64,000 nucleotides of DNA from Deinococcus aerophilus (lineage in GTDB: Bacteria > Deinococcota > Deinococci > Deinococcales > Deinococcaceae), in assembly GCF_014647075.1 (NCBI RefSeq), contig NZ_BMOM01000013.1:1-64000 (forward strand), read 5' to 3'. The notes below the pieces were generated by a model, which saw nothing but the letters and a program-made list of their open reading frames with translations, had not been told where the DNA came from and did no database searches. The translations under genes were made by a program, and so were the position numbers. Below, piece after piece: positions 28,430-37,966 of this stretch. Position 1 is the stretch's first letter, and each line of letters opens with the position of its first letter.

Positions 28430-28465
28430 AGTGTACAAGCTTTGTTCAACCTTGAAACGTTCAAC
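28430..28465 (-). promoter_or_regulatory. promoter region of the CRP/FNR gene with repeated GTTGAAC/GTTTCAA boxes
   Basis: A TACACT -10 element (28430-28435) is preceded by three 7-bp boxes on the minus strand: GTTGAAC (28459-28465), GTTTCAA (28452-28458) and GTTGAAC (28444-28450). They cover the expected -35 and spacer, a plausible operator array. Confidence 0.45.
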
Positions 28466-28522
28466 CCCCACACTATGAACATTTCGTCAGGGTGCCCAGA
28501 TACAATGCTGCCCCCAGTTCAG

Positions 28523-29431
28523 TCAGGCGAACACTTCCAGGCCATCCAGGACCACGCTGGCGTGGGCTTCGATGGTCAGGGCGTGGTCACGGTTGTAGCC
28601 GCCTGCCAGCATGGTCACCGTGGGGACCCCCGCCTGGGCAGCCCAGCTCAGCACGGCCCGGTTGCGTTCACGAACGCCGTCCAGACTCAGGGCGAAGCGT
28701 CCGAAGCGGTCGCCGCTCAGCACATCGGCCCCCGCCAGATACAGCAGCAGGTCGGGCCGGAAGGCCTCCAGGGCGGGCAGCGCCTGCGTGTGCAGCACGC
28801 TCAGGTATTCTAGGTCACTGACGCCGTCGCCCAGCGGCAGGTCCAGCGAGCTGGCCTCCTTGCGAAACGGGTAGTTGCGCTCGCCGTGAACGCTGAGGGT
28901 AAAGGCCCGCGCCTCGGCACCCAGCAGCGCCGCCGTGCCGTTGCCCTGATGCACGTCCAGATCAATGACCGCCACCCGGGTGGCGAGGCCGCCGTCCAGC
29001 GCCACCCGGGTCAGGATGGCTGCGTCGTTGATCAGGCAAAAGCCCTCGGCGCGGTCGCGGAAAGCGTGGTGCGTGCCTCCAGCCAGGTTCGCTCCCCAGC
29101 CTGTCCGCAGTGCGTCGTGCAGGGCCGCCAGCGAGCCGCCCGCCGCCCGGCGAGAACGCTCGACCACCTGCGGCGACCACGGCAGCCCGAAGGCGCGTTC
29201 CTCGGCGCGGCCCACCTCTCCGCGTCGCCAGCGCCGCAGCCAGTGGGGATCGTGGGCCCGCGCCGCGTCCGCCCAGCTCAGCGCAGGAGTGTCCAGCACC
29301 GGGAGTACAGAACGCAGCCGCTCACGGACCCCGGCGTACTTGTAGTACGGAAAGCGGTGGCCCTCGGGCAGCGGGAAATGATGGTCGGCCGGCGAGTAGG
29401 CGCGAAAGGGGTGGGCGGGGGGCACAGACAC
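28523..29431 (-). CDS. histone-deacetylase-family hydrolase (AcuC/HDAC-like)
   Basis: A 302-residue zinc-dependent amidohydrolase of the arginase/deacetylase fold. Active-site parts: the two histidines in AGGTHHAF (121-122), zinc ligands in [10 protein letters not shown] (Asp159, His161) and [11 protein letters not shown] (Asp236), and the LAGGY loop. Bacterial members remove acyl groups from lysines or small polyamine-like substrates; the true substrate is unknown. I choose GTG at 29431, 6 nt after CAGACT; a GTG 16 codons upstream is the alternative. Confidence 0.9.
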   Translation of the reverse strand: MSVPPAHPFRAYSPADHHFPLPEGHRFPYYKYAGVRERLRSVLPVLDTPALSWADAARAHDPHWLRRWRRGEVGRAEERAFGLPWSPQVVERSRRAAGGSLAALHDALRTGWGANLAGGTHHAFRDRAEGFCLINDAAILTRVALDGGLATRVAVIDLDVHQGNGTAALLGAEARAFTLSVHGERNYPFRKEASSLDLPLGDGVSDLEYLSVLHTQALPALEAFRPDLLLYLAGADVLSGDRFGRFALSLDGVRERNRAVLSWAAQAGVPTVTMLAGGYNRDHALTIEAHASVVLDGLEVFA

Positions 29432-29437
29432 CCGCCC

Positions 29438-29443
29438 AGTCTG
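29438..29443 (-). promoter_or_regulatory. possible -10 element of the deacetylase-like gene
   Basis: CAGACT on the minus strand, 6 nt before the GTG at 29431; differs from TANNNT at its first base. Confidence 0.35.
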
Positions 29444-29504
29444 AGGCCGCCGGGCTGGCCGGACGGCAAGGTCCGCCACGGATCCGCCACCGGGTGGGAA
29501 GCGC

Positions 29505-30374
29505 TCAGCGTGGGGTCGGCGGCTCCGCTGCGTCGGCCCCGGAGCGGACCTGGCCCAGCACTGTCTTTAGCACGTCGCTGATGGTTACCACCCCCAGCAG
29601 GTGGCCCTCGCCGTCCACCACCGGCAGGCCGTGAACGTCCAGCGCGAGCATCTGGCTCAGGGCGTCGCGCATGGGAACGGCCTCCCGCAGGTGACCGCTG
29701 GGCGGACGCATCAGGTCGCGGGCCACCTTGCCCTGCAGCAGAGATGCATCGCCCTCGACCGCGTTGCCGTGCGCCGCGCCCTCGCGTTCTGCGGCGGCGC
29801 TCACGTCTACCTCGTGCAGAAGCCCGGCCAGAATGCCGTTCTCCAGTACCGGCAGCACCCGCAGCCGCGAGCTCCGCAGCTGGGCCGCCGCCTCGCCTGC
29901 GGGAGTATCGGTGTTCACGGTGATCACCTCGCGGGTCATGTGCTGCTGGGCCGCGCCCCAGCGCAGGCGGGGGGCCGTGACCTCGGCGCGCAGCACGTCG
30001 GTCAGGGTCAGCATGCCCAGCAGGCCGCCGTCCTCATCCACCACCGGCAGGCCGCCGACGTGACGGTCGAGCATGGTGGTAATGGCCCGGTCCAGCGGCG
30101 TCTCCGGCGTCACCGTGTGGGCGGGCTGGCGCATGGCCTCACGCACATGCACCCGCCCGGCAGCGGCGGCAAATTCCCACGGAGAGAGACCTTCACGCAG
30201 GGAAGGCAATCGGCGTTTGACCTCGCCGTCCGTCAGGATGCCGATGACCTTGCCGTCCTGCACGACCGGTAGGCGCTTGACCCCCAGTTCCTGCATGGTG
30301 ACGGCGGCGGTCGGCAGCGTTTCATGAATGCCGATGGTGACGGCGCGGCGGTGCATGGCATCTTTGACGAGCAT
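29505..30374 (-). CDS. protein with four CBS motifs
   Basis: A 289-residue cytoplasmic protein built only of CBS motifs, at about residues 5-57 ([34 protein letters not shown]), 72-125 ([29 protein letters not shown]), 140-190 ([13 protein letters not shown]) and 215-272 ([31 protein letters not shown]). Pairs of CBS motifs bind adenine nucleotides, so it is likely an energy- or redox-sensing adaptor. No catalytic domain is attached and its partner is unknown. It is divergent from the kinase at 30486. Confidence 0.9.
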   Translation of the reverse strand: MLVKDAMHRRAVTIGIHETLPTAAVTMQELGVKRLPVVQDGKVIGILTDGEVKRRLPSLREGLSPWEFAAAAGRVHVREAMRQPAHTVTPETPLDRAITTMLDRHVGGLPVVDEDGGLLGMLTLTDVLRAEVTAPRLRWGAAQQHMTREVITVNTDTPAGEAAAQLRSSRLRVLPVLENGILAGLLHEVDVSAAAEREGAAHGNAVEGDASLLQGKVARDLMRPPSGHLREAVPMRDALSQMLALDVHGLPVVDGEGHLLGVVTISDVLKTVLGQVRSGADAAEPPTPR

Positions 30375-30449
30375 GTGGTGACCCCCTGTCTGGGAGCCAC
30401 TGTCGTGCGGCGGCATTACGGGAGGATTACCGGGCCGCAGGGAGGTTGG

Positions 30450-30478
30450 TTGTCCCGTCGCCCACTGTCTGGCAGACT
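30450..30478 (+). promoter_or_regulatory. promoter of the CPT-like kinase gene
   Basis: TTGTCC, 17-nt spacer, CAGACT, ending 7 nt before the ATG at 30486; leaderless layout. Confidence 0.5.
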
Positions 30479-30485
30479 TGGCGCC

Positions 30486-31049
30486 ATGTCCGCCCCCGCC
30501 ACATCCGGCAGCGTGATCCTGGTCAATGGTGCGTCCAGTGCAGGCAAGTCCACGCTGTGCCGGGCGCTGCGTGACGCCCTGCCGGGGCCGTTCCTGCATT
30601 TCTCGCTGGACCTCTTCATGTTCGGTGACACCGTGCTGCCGCGCACTCCGGACGGGAAGATCCGCGACTGGCCTACCTTGCGCCCAAGGGTCTTCGAGGG
30701 CTTCTATCGTTGCCTGCCCGCACTGTTGACGGCGGGCAACTCGCTGGTCGTGGACCTGATCATCGAGACGGCGGAGCAGCGTGACCGCCTGTGGACCCTG
30801 CTCGCGCCGCACGATGTGTACGTGGTGGGTCTGCGTTGCCCCGTCGAGGAACTCGAACGCAGAGAGCGGGCGCGCGGAGATCGCCGCCCCGGGGACGCCC
30901 GCCGCGATGCTGAAACGGTGCATGCCTTCATGCCTTACGAACTGGAACTGGACTGCACCGCGCCGCTGCCGGAGAACATGACGCGGGTCATTGAGGGGTG
31001 GCGGGGCCGGACGGGAGTGCGGGGGGGTGGGCCGGCGTCAGCGCCATGA
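30486..31049 (+). CDS. chloramphenicol phosphotransferase-like P-loop kinase
   Basis: A 187-residue kinase of the CPT/AAA_33 group. The P-loop GASSAGKST (15-23) is followed at the usual distance by the catalytic Asp in HFSLDLFM (Asp42), as in the Streptomyces chloramphenicol 3-O-phosphotransferase; later ETAEQRDRLW and VGLRCPVEELERRERARGDR match its lid and Arg-rich region. Whether it phosphorylates chloramphenicol or another hydroxylated small molecule is unknown. Single-gene unit with its own promoter. Confidence 0.82.
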   Translation: MSAPATSGSVILVNGASSAGKSTLCRALRDALPGPFLHFSLDLFMFGDTVLPRTPDGKIRDWPTLRPRVFEGFYRCLPALLTAGNSLVVDLIIETAEQRDRLWTLLAPHDVYVVGLRCPVEELERRERARGDRRPGDARRDAETVHAFMPYELELDCTAPLPENMTRVIEGWRGRTGVRGGGPASAP

Positions 31050-31055
31050 GACGCC

Positions 31056-31142
31056 TCAAATCCGGTCGCTCGTCTGCAAGTTGCAGCGCCGGCACAGCAA
31101 CTGCAGGTTGCCCTTGGTGTTGGCCCCGCTGAAGCTGCTGGA
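31056..31142 (-). pseudogene. 3' remnant of an HNH endonuclease gene
   Basis: In the spacer before lipA the minus strand encodes SGANTKGNLQLLCRRCN then LQTSDRI and a stop. This is the characteristic C-terminal zinc-knuckle half of bacterial HNH endonucleases (NLQLLC-x2-CN). An in-frame stop lies just upstream (31143-31145), and no N-terminal HNH half can be found in any frame before it, so this is a truncated relic of about 28 codons. Confidence 0.65.
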
Positions 31143-31215
31143 TCATTCCTGAACTGTCGCGCCCCGCCTGAACGGCACAGCGGGCAATGATGTACGGTCA
31201 AGGTATAGAAGGGAC

Positions 31216-31245
31216 GGGGGCCACAGGCATCACGCCCCGGCCCCC
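31216..31245 (-). terminator. hairpin after lipA
   Basis: GGGGGCC/GGCCCCC with a 16-nt loop, 18 nt downstream of the lipA stop; no clear T-run. Confidence 0.35.
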
Positions 31246-31263
31246 GCTTGCCTTCACAGCGCC

Positions 31264-32250
<987 letters not shown>

Positions 32251-32252
32251 GT

Positions 32253-32969
<717 letters not shown>

Positions 32970-32976
32970 GTCCCGG

Positions 32977-32982
32977 ATTGTA
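32977..32982 (-). promoter_or_regulatory. -10 element of lipB-lipA (leaderless type)
   Basis: TACAAT on the minus strand, 7 nt before the ATG at 32969. Confidence 0.65.
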
Positions 32983-33113
32983 CGCTTCCCGTCTGCCAAA
33001 CCACCGTGCCCTGCGCTGAATTGTGCCCGCCATTGACCAGCCACCGTGGTAAATGGGTGCCCTTGTGCTGGTCGGCCCGTGCAGAAAGCCGTCCAGATCT
33101 GCTGGACGTGGGT

Positions 33114-33119
33114 TAAGCT
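33114..33119 (+). promoter_or_regulatory. -10 element of the acetyltransferase gene (leaderless type)
   Basis: TAAGCT 7 nt before the ATG at 33127. Confidence 0.5.
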
Positions 33120-33126
33120 GCTGCAT

Positions 33127-33654
33127 ATGTCCAAGCTTGTTCGTCCATCGGCCCAGTACAGAAGCAGTTTCGTGGAGGCGGTGCGCGAGATGCAGGCCGA
33201 GGGTGGGGGCGGCCTCGCGAGTTCCAGAGTTTGGGACGCGCAGGAGATAGACGCCGACTTCGAAGCCTTTTTAAGTCACCTGCGCCGTCTGGAACCGCCG
33301 GCTGACCTGGCCCCCGGCTGGGTACATTCCAGCGAGTACTGGCTGGTGGACGGCGAGACGTATCTGGGCCGCGCCGACCTGCGCCATGCCCTGACCCCCC
33401 GTCTGCGTGAGTACGGCGGCCACGTCGGTTACGAGGTTCGCCCCTCGGCGCGGCGGCGCGGCCACGGCACGGCCCTGCTGCGCCTGACGCTGGAGCGGGC
33501 GCGCGAACTGGGGCTGCGGGAGGTGCTGGTGACCTGCGATACGGACAACCTCGGCTCGCGCGGCATCATCGAGGCCAACGGCGGCGTTCTGGAGGGAGAA
33601 TTCCAGGTGGAGGGTCACCCCCACCCGCTGCGGCGTTACTGGATCACGCTGTAG
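33127..33654 (+). CDS. GNAT-family N-acetyltransferase
   Basis: A 175-residue acetyl-CoA-dependent acetyltransferase. The acetyl-CoA loop is RPSARRRGHGTALLRLTLERA (about 107-127), preceded by the strand HVGYEVRPS and followed by VLVTCDTDNLGSRGIIEANGG. It resembles the predicted acetyltransferases of the COG3981 type. The N-terminal 60 residues are less conserved. Substrate unknown. Confidence 0.88.
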   Translation: MSKLVRPSAQYRSSFVEAVREMQAEGGGGLASSRVWDAQEIDADFEAFLSHLRRLEPPADLAPGWVHSSEYWLVDGETYLGRADLRHALTPRLREYGGHVGYEVRPSARRRGHGTALLRLTLERARELGLREVLVTCDTDNLGSRGIIEANGGVLEGEFQVEGHPHPLRRYWITL

Positions 33655-33717
33655 CCAGTTCGCAAGCAGGGGTCTTTTGGAGGTCTGGGCCGGCGCTGCG
33701 CCGCTTCAAAGGGTGAG

Positions 33718-34533
33718 CTAGGAGGAAGGCGGCGAGCCGTCTGCGGAATCCTGTCCGCGCAACGTCTGGGCCTCGGTCTCCATGTCGTGCGCCAGCTTTT
33801 CCAGTGCCTCTGCTTGCTGGGCGCTGGAAACACTGGTCTCGCCCATGTGGTCCACCACCGCCTCGGCGATCTGGCTCAGGGCGTCAACCTGGAACGCGGC
33901 GGCCCCGTCCAGGGCACTGATGCGCTCCACGATCTGCGTGCCCGCCTCGGCCAGGGCGTGAACCTCGGCCTCGGCGCTGAAGTGACGCAGTTCGTCCACG
34001 CGCCGCTGGTGTTCGCTCAGGACGCCCTCGAGCTGCCCGACCTGCTCCAGGGTCTGCGCCTGTGCCTGCGCTGCATGAACGATGGTCCGCAGGGCCGTCA
34101 GCTGTTCCTCAACGCGGGCATGGATAAACTGCAGTCCCCCCACGTTCAGGTCACTGAGGGGCGTGCGCGTGACTTCTTCCAGCGCCTGACCCACCAGCCG
34201 GTTGAGGGCCTCGGCCACCGTCATCTGTTCCTGGCCGTTGGTCACGATGTCCTGCAGAATCTGAACCTCCCCGCCGCGTTTCTGCTGCGGCGCGCCCAGC
34301 GGCAGGGCCCGGATCTGCTCGCCGGTCAGGGAAATAACCTGACGCAGCGCCTCGGTGGCGGCCAGTCCCTCCTGTCCGGTCCGGATGATGGCCTCCAGGG
34401 TACTGGCCTGGGCCCAGCCTGCCGCGCCGACGTGTTCGCGGGCGCGCACCTCCGAGACCCGGCGGCGCTGAAGGGAAGATGCATGTTGGATGTTCTCCAG
34501 CAGTTCATCACGGGTTCTTGCATCTTCGCTCAT
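33718..34533 (-). CDS. predicted long coiled-coil protein of unknown function
   Basis: A 271-residue soluble protein that is almost all alpha-helix with heptad patterns, rich in Ala, Glu, Gln and Leu, and without membrane spans or cysteines. Regions such as TLEQVGQLEGVLSEHQRRVDEL and AEAVVDHMGETSVSSAQQAEAL look like the four-helix bundle of methyl-accepting chemotaxis proteins, but the conserved hairpin tip is absent. The start at 34533 follows AGGA by 8 nt. It is convergent with the acetyltransferase and divergent from rplS. No family assigned. Confidence 0.7.
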   Translation of the reverse strand: MSEDARTRDELLENIQHASSLQRRRVSEVRAREHVGAAGWAQASTLEAIIRTGQEGLAATEALRQVISLTGEQIRALPLGAPQQKRGGEVQILQDIVTNGQEQMTVAEALNRLVGQALEEVTRTPLSDLNVGGLQFIHARVEEQLTALRTIVHAAQAQAQTLEQVGQLEGVLSEHQRRVDELRHFSAEAEVHALAEAGTQIVERISALDGAAAFQVDALSQIAEAVVDHMGETSVSSAQQAEALEKLAHDMETEAQTLRGQDSADGSPPSS

Positions 34534-34598
34534 GTTTTTCATCCTGACGTGCGCGCCGAAGCAAGAAGGTGAGCCGCGCTGCGCTTGACGCTGCCGAC

Positions 34599-34628
34599 TT
34601 GCCGCCCACACCCCCAGGCGCGTATACT
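34599..34628 (+). promoter_or_regulatory. promoter of rplS
   Basis: TTGCCG, 18-nt spacer, TATACT (with GTATACT context). It leaves a leader of about 120 nt before the rplS start. Confidence 0.6.
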
Positions 34629-34758
34629 TCTAAAGTCCGGTCCGCTGCCAGCGTGCAGGCGGGCCAGTCCAACAGGTGTAAGAATGCCTCTGCCCGCGCC
34701 CGCCGTGATTCCGGCCGGGTCAGGATGTGGGGTAGTCCGCTGGCCGAAGGAGTCTGTA

Positions 34759-35232
<474 letters not shown>

Positions 35233-35262
35233 CCCCAGAGTTCCGGGCGTATGCCCATCCGA

Positions 35263-35291
35263 CCGTCCGCCCATGTGGCGGGCGGTTTTTT
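35263..35291 (+). terminator. intrinsic terminator of rplS
   Basis: CCGTCCGCC pairs with GGCGGGCGG (one G-T pair) across a 5-nt loop, followed by six T residues. Confidence 0.9.
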
Positions 35292-35374
35292 CATGGTCCG
35301 GCCACGGCGACCGCTCTGCAGGAAGGAGGCCGCCGAACGTCTGCCCGGCGGTGGCGCAATCTGCAGAACTGCTC

Positions 35375-35380
35375 TAGGCT
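35375..35380 (+). promoter_or_regulatory. -10 element of the HAD phosphatase gene (leaderless type)
   Basis: TAGGCT 6 nt before the GTG at 35387. Confidence 0.55.
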
Positions 35381-35386
35381 GCCCGC

Positions 35387-36232
35387 GTGACTTCGCGCCG
35401 TTTCGCTCCCTCTGCTGACCGCATGGTCGGTCGCTTGTCCGCCGAGCATCTGGCCGGTCTTCCACTGCTCATGGCCTTTGATCTGGACGGCACCCTGATT
35501 CCCGATCAGGGCCGCCGGGTGGCCGATGACGTGGGCGCGGCGCTGGGACGGCTGCGGGCGCTGGGAGTGAAGCTCGCAATCATTACGGGCCGCGACACGC
35601 CGCCGCGCGATGTGTCTGAGGCCATGCAGCCGCACGCGGTGGCCACCAACAACGGCGGGCGCATTCTGGTGGGTGACGAGCTGCGTGCCGAGGCCCGGTT
35701 CTCGTCCGCAGATCTGGAGGCGGTGCTGGCCCATGAGCTGGCCGACGCGCGGGTGGTGCTGTTCGGTGCCGAGGCGCTGTACGTGCAACTGCCGGCAGGC
35801 CAGCAGCCCGAACCCTGGATGCTGGCCCGCCACTGCCTTCCGCTGGACGGGGCGCCCGCCGAGGGCATCCTGAAGGTCGGCTTCTATCATCCACAGGTGC
35901 CTGATCTCGCCGGGCGGCTGCGCACCACCCACCCGCACCTGGTCCTGACCGGGGCGCAGGACCCGTACCCCAGCTTTCTGACCGTGACCCCGGCGGGAGC
36001 ACACAAGGGCGCGGCGCTCGCCCTGATTGCCGACGCCCTGGGTGTGCCGCATGACCGCACGGTGGCCTTCGGCGACAGCGACAATGACGAGGCCATGCTG
36101 GAAATCGCGGGATACGCCGTTCAGGTGGGCCAGTTGCCGTTGCTGGAGCGGCACGCCCACACCCGGCTGCAGCGCCAGGACGACCTGGGAGCTTTCCTCA
36201 CCGCGTGGGCCGACCGGCTGGGGCTGGCTTAA
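35387..36232 (+). CDS. HAD-superfamily hydrolase, Cof type
   Basis: A 281-residue phosphatase of the HAD IIB (Cof/YidA) group. Motif I is AFDLDGTLIP (Asp32, Asp34), motif II IITGRDT, motif III Lys in AHKGAALALI and motif IV FGDSDNDEAML; the IIB cap lies between II and III. It probably dephosphorylates sugar phosphates or FMN-like compounds; the substrate cannot be told. Monocistronic. Confidence 0.92.
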   Translation: MTSRRFAPSADRMVGRLSAEHLAGLPLLMAFDLDGTLIPDQGRRVADDVGAALGRLRALGVKLAIITGRDTPPRDVSEAMQPHAVATNNGGRILVGDELRAEARFSSADLEAVLAHELADARVVLFGAEALYVQLPAGQQPEPWMLARHCLPLDGAPAEGILKVGFYHPQVPDLAGRLRTTHPHLVLTGAQDPYPSFLTVTPAGAHKGAALALIADALGVPHDRTVAFGDSDNDEAMLEIAGYAVQVGQLPLLERHAHTRLQRQDDLGAFLTAWADRLGLA

Positions 36233-36272
36233 CGCCCCCGGTCGGCCAGCCCAGTTCCCGTTACTTGTCCTG

Positions 36273-36839
36273 TTACTTGGTGGTCAGCGCAAAACTGTTC
36301 AGGATCCCGCGCCCGCTGTCCAGCAGGTCCTGGGGCGTTCCGCTGGGCGTGACCAGGGTCACGGTGTACAGGCGGTTGTTCTTGACGGTAAAGACCTGGG
36401 TCCAGCGCACCTTGCCTCCGTCACCGTCGCCGGTGTAGCTCCATAGGATGGCGCTGTTGCCGCTTACCTTGATGGTCTTCTCGCCCAGCATTTTCAGGTT
36501 GGGCACGTCCTTGGGCATCTGTGAGGCGTACAGGTCACGAATGTCGGCCAGGGTCACCTTCAGTTCGGGAGGGGTATTGCGCACCTGCACGGTAACCGTG
36601 GGGCGCAACGCACCGACGACCTCGTTGACGAAAGCCACGTCCACGTTCGGGGCATTTTTCAGCGGGGTCCAGCCGGACGGCACGCGGATGCTGTAGCCCT
36701 GCGAGCTGTTCACGGTGATGGCTTCAATGATGCGCTCGCCCGTCTGCGGGGCGGCGGGCTGCGCCGGGGAGGTCTGGGCAGTGGCCCCCATCAGGGCGGG
36801 GGCGGTAAGCAGGGCGAGGGTGAGCAAAAGGCGCGTCAT
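36273..36839 (-). CDS. secreted PsbP/DcrB-like protein (putative)
   Basis: A 188-residue exported protein with signal peptide MTRLLLTLALLTAPALMGATA. The mature part opens with a proline/glutamine linker, then SSQGYSIRVPSGWTPLKNAP and a run of strands ending in LLDSGRGILNSFAL, the same layout as the protein at 9263-9784 and as DcrB/PsbP-like domains. No catalytic residues. TAGCCT lies 6 nt before the ATG. Confidence 0.65.
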   Translation of the reverse strand: MTRLLLTLALLTAPALMGATAQTSPAQPAAPQTGERIIEAITVNSSQGYSIRVPSGWTPLKNAPNVDVAFVNEVVGALRPTVTVQVRNTPPELKVTLADIRDLYASQMPKDVPNLKMLGEKTIKVSGNSAILWSYTGDGDGGKVRWTQVFTVKNNRLYTVTLVTPSGTPQDLLDSGRGILNSFALTTK

Positions 36840-36845
36840 GGACGG

Positions 36846-36851
36846 AGGCTA
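36846..36851 (-). promoter_or_regulatory. -10 element of the secreted protein gene at 36839 (leaderless type)
   Basis: TAGCCT on the minus strand, 6 nt before the ATG. Confidence 0.55.
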
Positions 36852-36977
36852 ATGCCCCAAAGTGAGGCGAGTCTGACGAAATGGAATGGAGGCAAGTCCG
36901 TGTTCCGGATTTCATTCTGAAGGCCGAGTAAACCGCCTTCGCATCCCGACTGACCCGCCGTACAGCTAAATGGAAGC

Positions 36978-37913
36978 ATGAAAAAATTGCTGACTGCCGC
37001 GGTCCTCACCGCCACGCTGGCTTCCTGCAACCTGCTGAACCTGCCGGCCGGCGGCGTCACCAGCTATACCCTGCCGGGCAACGCCGTGTATCCCGAGGGC
37101 ATTGCCCACCGGGACGGCAGCCAGACCTTCTATGTGGGCAGCACCATCGACGGCACCGTCTTCCGCGGCACCCTGGGCCAGAAGGCCACCGAGGTCTTTC
37201 TGCCGCCTGTCTCCGAACGGCCCACCGCCATCGGCATGAAGGTGGACGAACAGGGCCGGCTGTATGTCGCGGGCGGCGGCAGCGGCAAGGTGTTCGTGTA
37301 CGACACGGCGACCAAGTCGCTGATCAAGGAATTTGCCACGCCCGATACCACTGCCACCTTCATCAACGACGTGACCCTGACCCCGGACGCCGCGTATTTC
37401 ACCGATTCGCGCCGCCCGGTGCTGTTCCGGCTGGGCCGCGATGCCTCGGGCCTGCAGACGCTGGAGCCGTGGCTGGACTTCACCGGCACGGCGCTGCAGT
37501 ACCAGAGCGGCTTTAACCTCAACGGCATCGCGTCCACGCCCGACGGCAAGACCCTGATCGTGGTCCAGAGCAACACCGGCAAGCTGTTCCGCATCACTGT
37601 GGCCGACAAATCGGTGAGCGAGATCGATCTGGGGGGCAACACCGTGAAGAACGGCGACGGCATCCTGCTCAGCGGCCAGACCCTTTACGTGGTACGCAAC
37701 CAGGACGTCATTATCGTGCCGGTCAAACTCTCGGCCGACTTCGGCAGCGGCACGCTGGGCACGCCGTTCAGCGACGCCAGCCTGCGCTACCCCACCACCA
37801 TCGCCCAGGAGGGAGGGCGCCTGCTCGTCGTGAATTCTCAGTTCAACAAACGCGGCGAGGGCCTCAACCCGGAGCTGCCGTTCACCGTGTCCAGCGTGGC
37901 GATTCCCAAGTAA
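36978..37913 (+). CDS. lipoprotein with SMP-30/gluconolactonase-like beta-propeller
   Basis: A 311-residue predicted lipoprotein (lipobox TLASC, Cys17). The mature part is a six-bladed propeller: repeated blades around YPEGIAHRDGSQTFYVGSTID, IGMKVDEQGRLYVAGGGSGKVFVYD, FINDVTLTPDAAYFTDSRRP and LNGIASTPDGKTLIVVQSNTG, with the NGI and ND metal-site residues of SMP-30-like proteins. It may hydrolyse lactones or act as a binding protein at the cell surface; activity unknown. Confidence 0.82.
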   Translation: MKKLLTAAVLTATLASCNLLNLPAGGVTSYTLPGNAVYPEGIAHRDGSQTFYVGSTIDGTVFRGTLGQKATEVFLPPVSERPTAIGMKVDEQGRLYVAGGGSGKVFVYDTATKSLIKEFATPDTTATFINDVTLTPDAAYFTDSRRPVLFRLGRDASGLQTLEPWLDFTGTALQYQSGFNLNGIASTPDGKTLIVVQSNTGKLFRITVADKSVSEIDLGGNTVKNGDGILLSGQTLYVVRNQDVIIVPVKLSADFGSGTLGTPFSDASLRYPTTIAQEGGRLLVVNSQFNKRGEGLNPELPFTVSSVAIPK

Positions 37914-37923
37914 GCGGGGTACG

Positions 37924-37961
37924 GAGGAGGGGACCAGCGACCGTTCACTGGTCCCCTCCTC
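37924..37961. terminator. 14-bp perfect stem-loop between convergent genes
   Basis: GAGGAGGGGACCAG pairs with CTGGTCCCCTCCTC across a 10-nt loop, between the propeller lipoprotein and the tandem ATPase. Tail CTTGCCTTAC on the plus strand; no true T-run. Confidence 0.6.
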
Positions 37962-37966
37962 TTGCC

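Noticed and set aside
28421..28440. TTGACA on the plus strand as a promoter
   Set aside because: No plus-strand gene lies downstream and no -10 follows at 16-18 nt.
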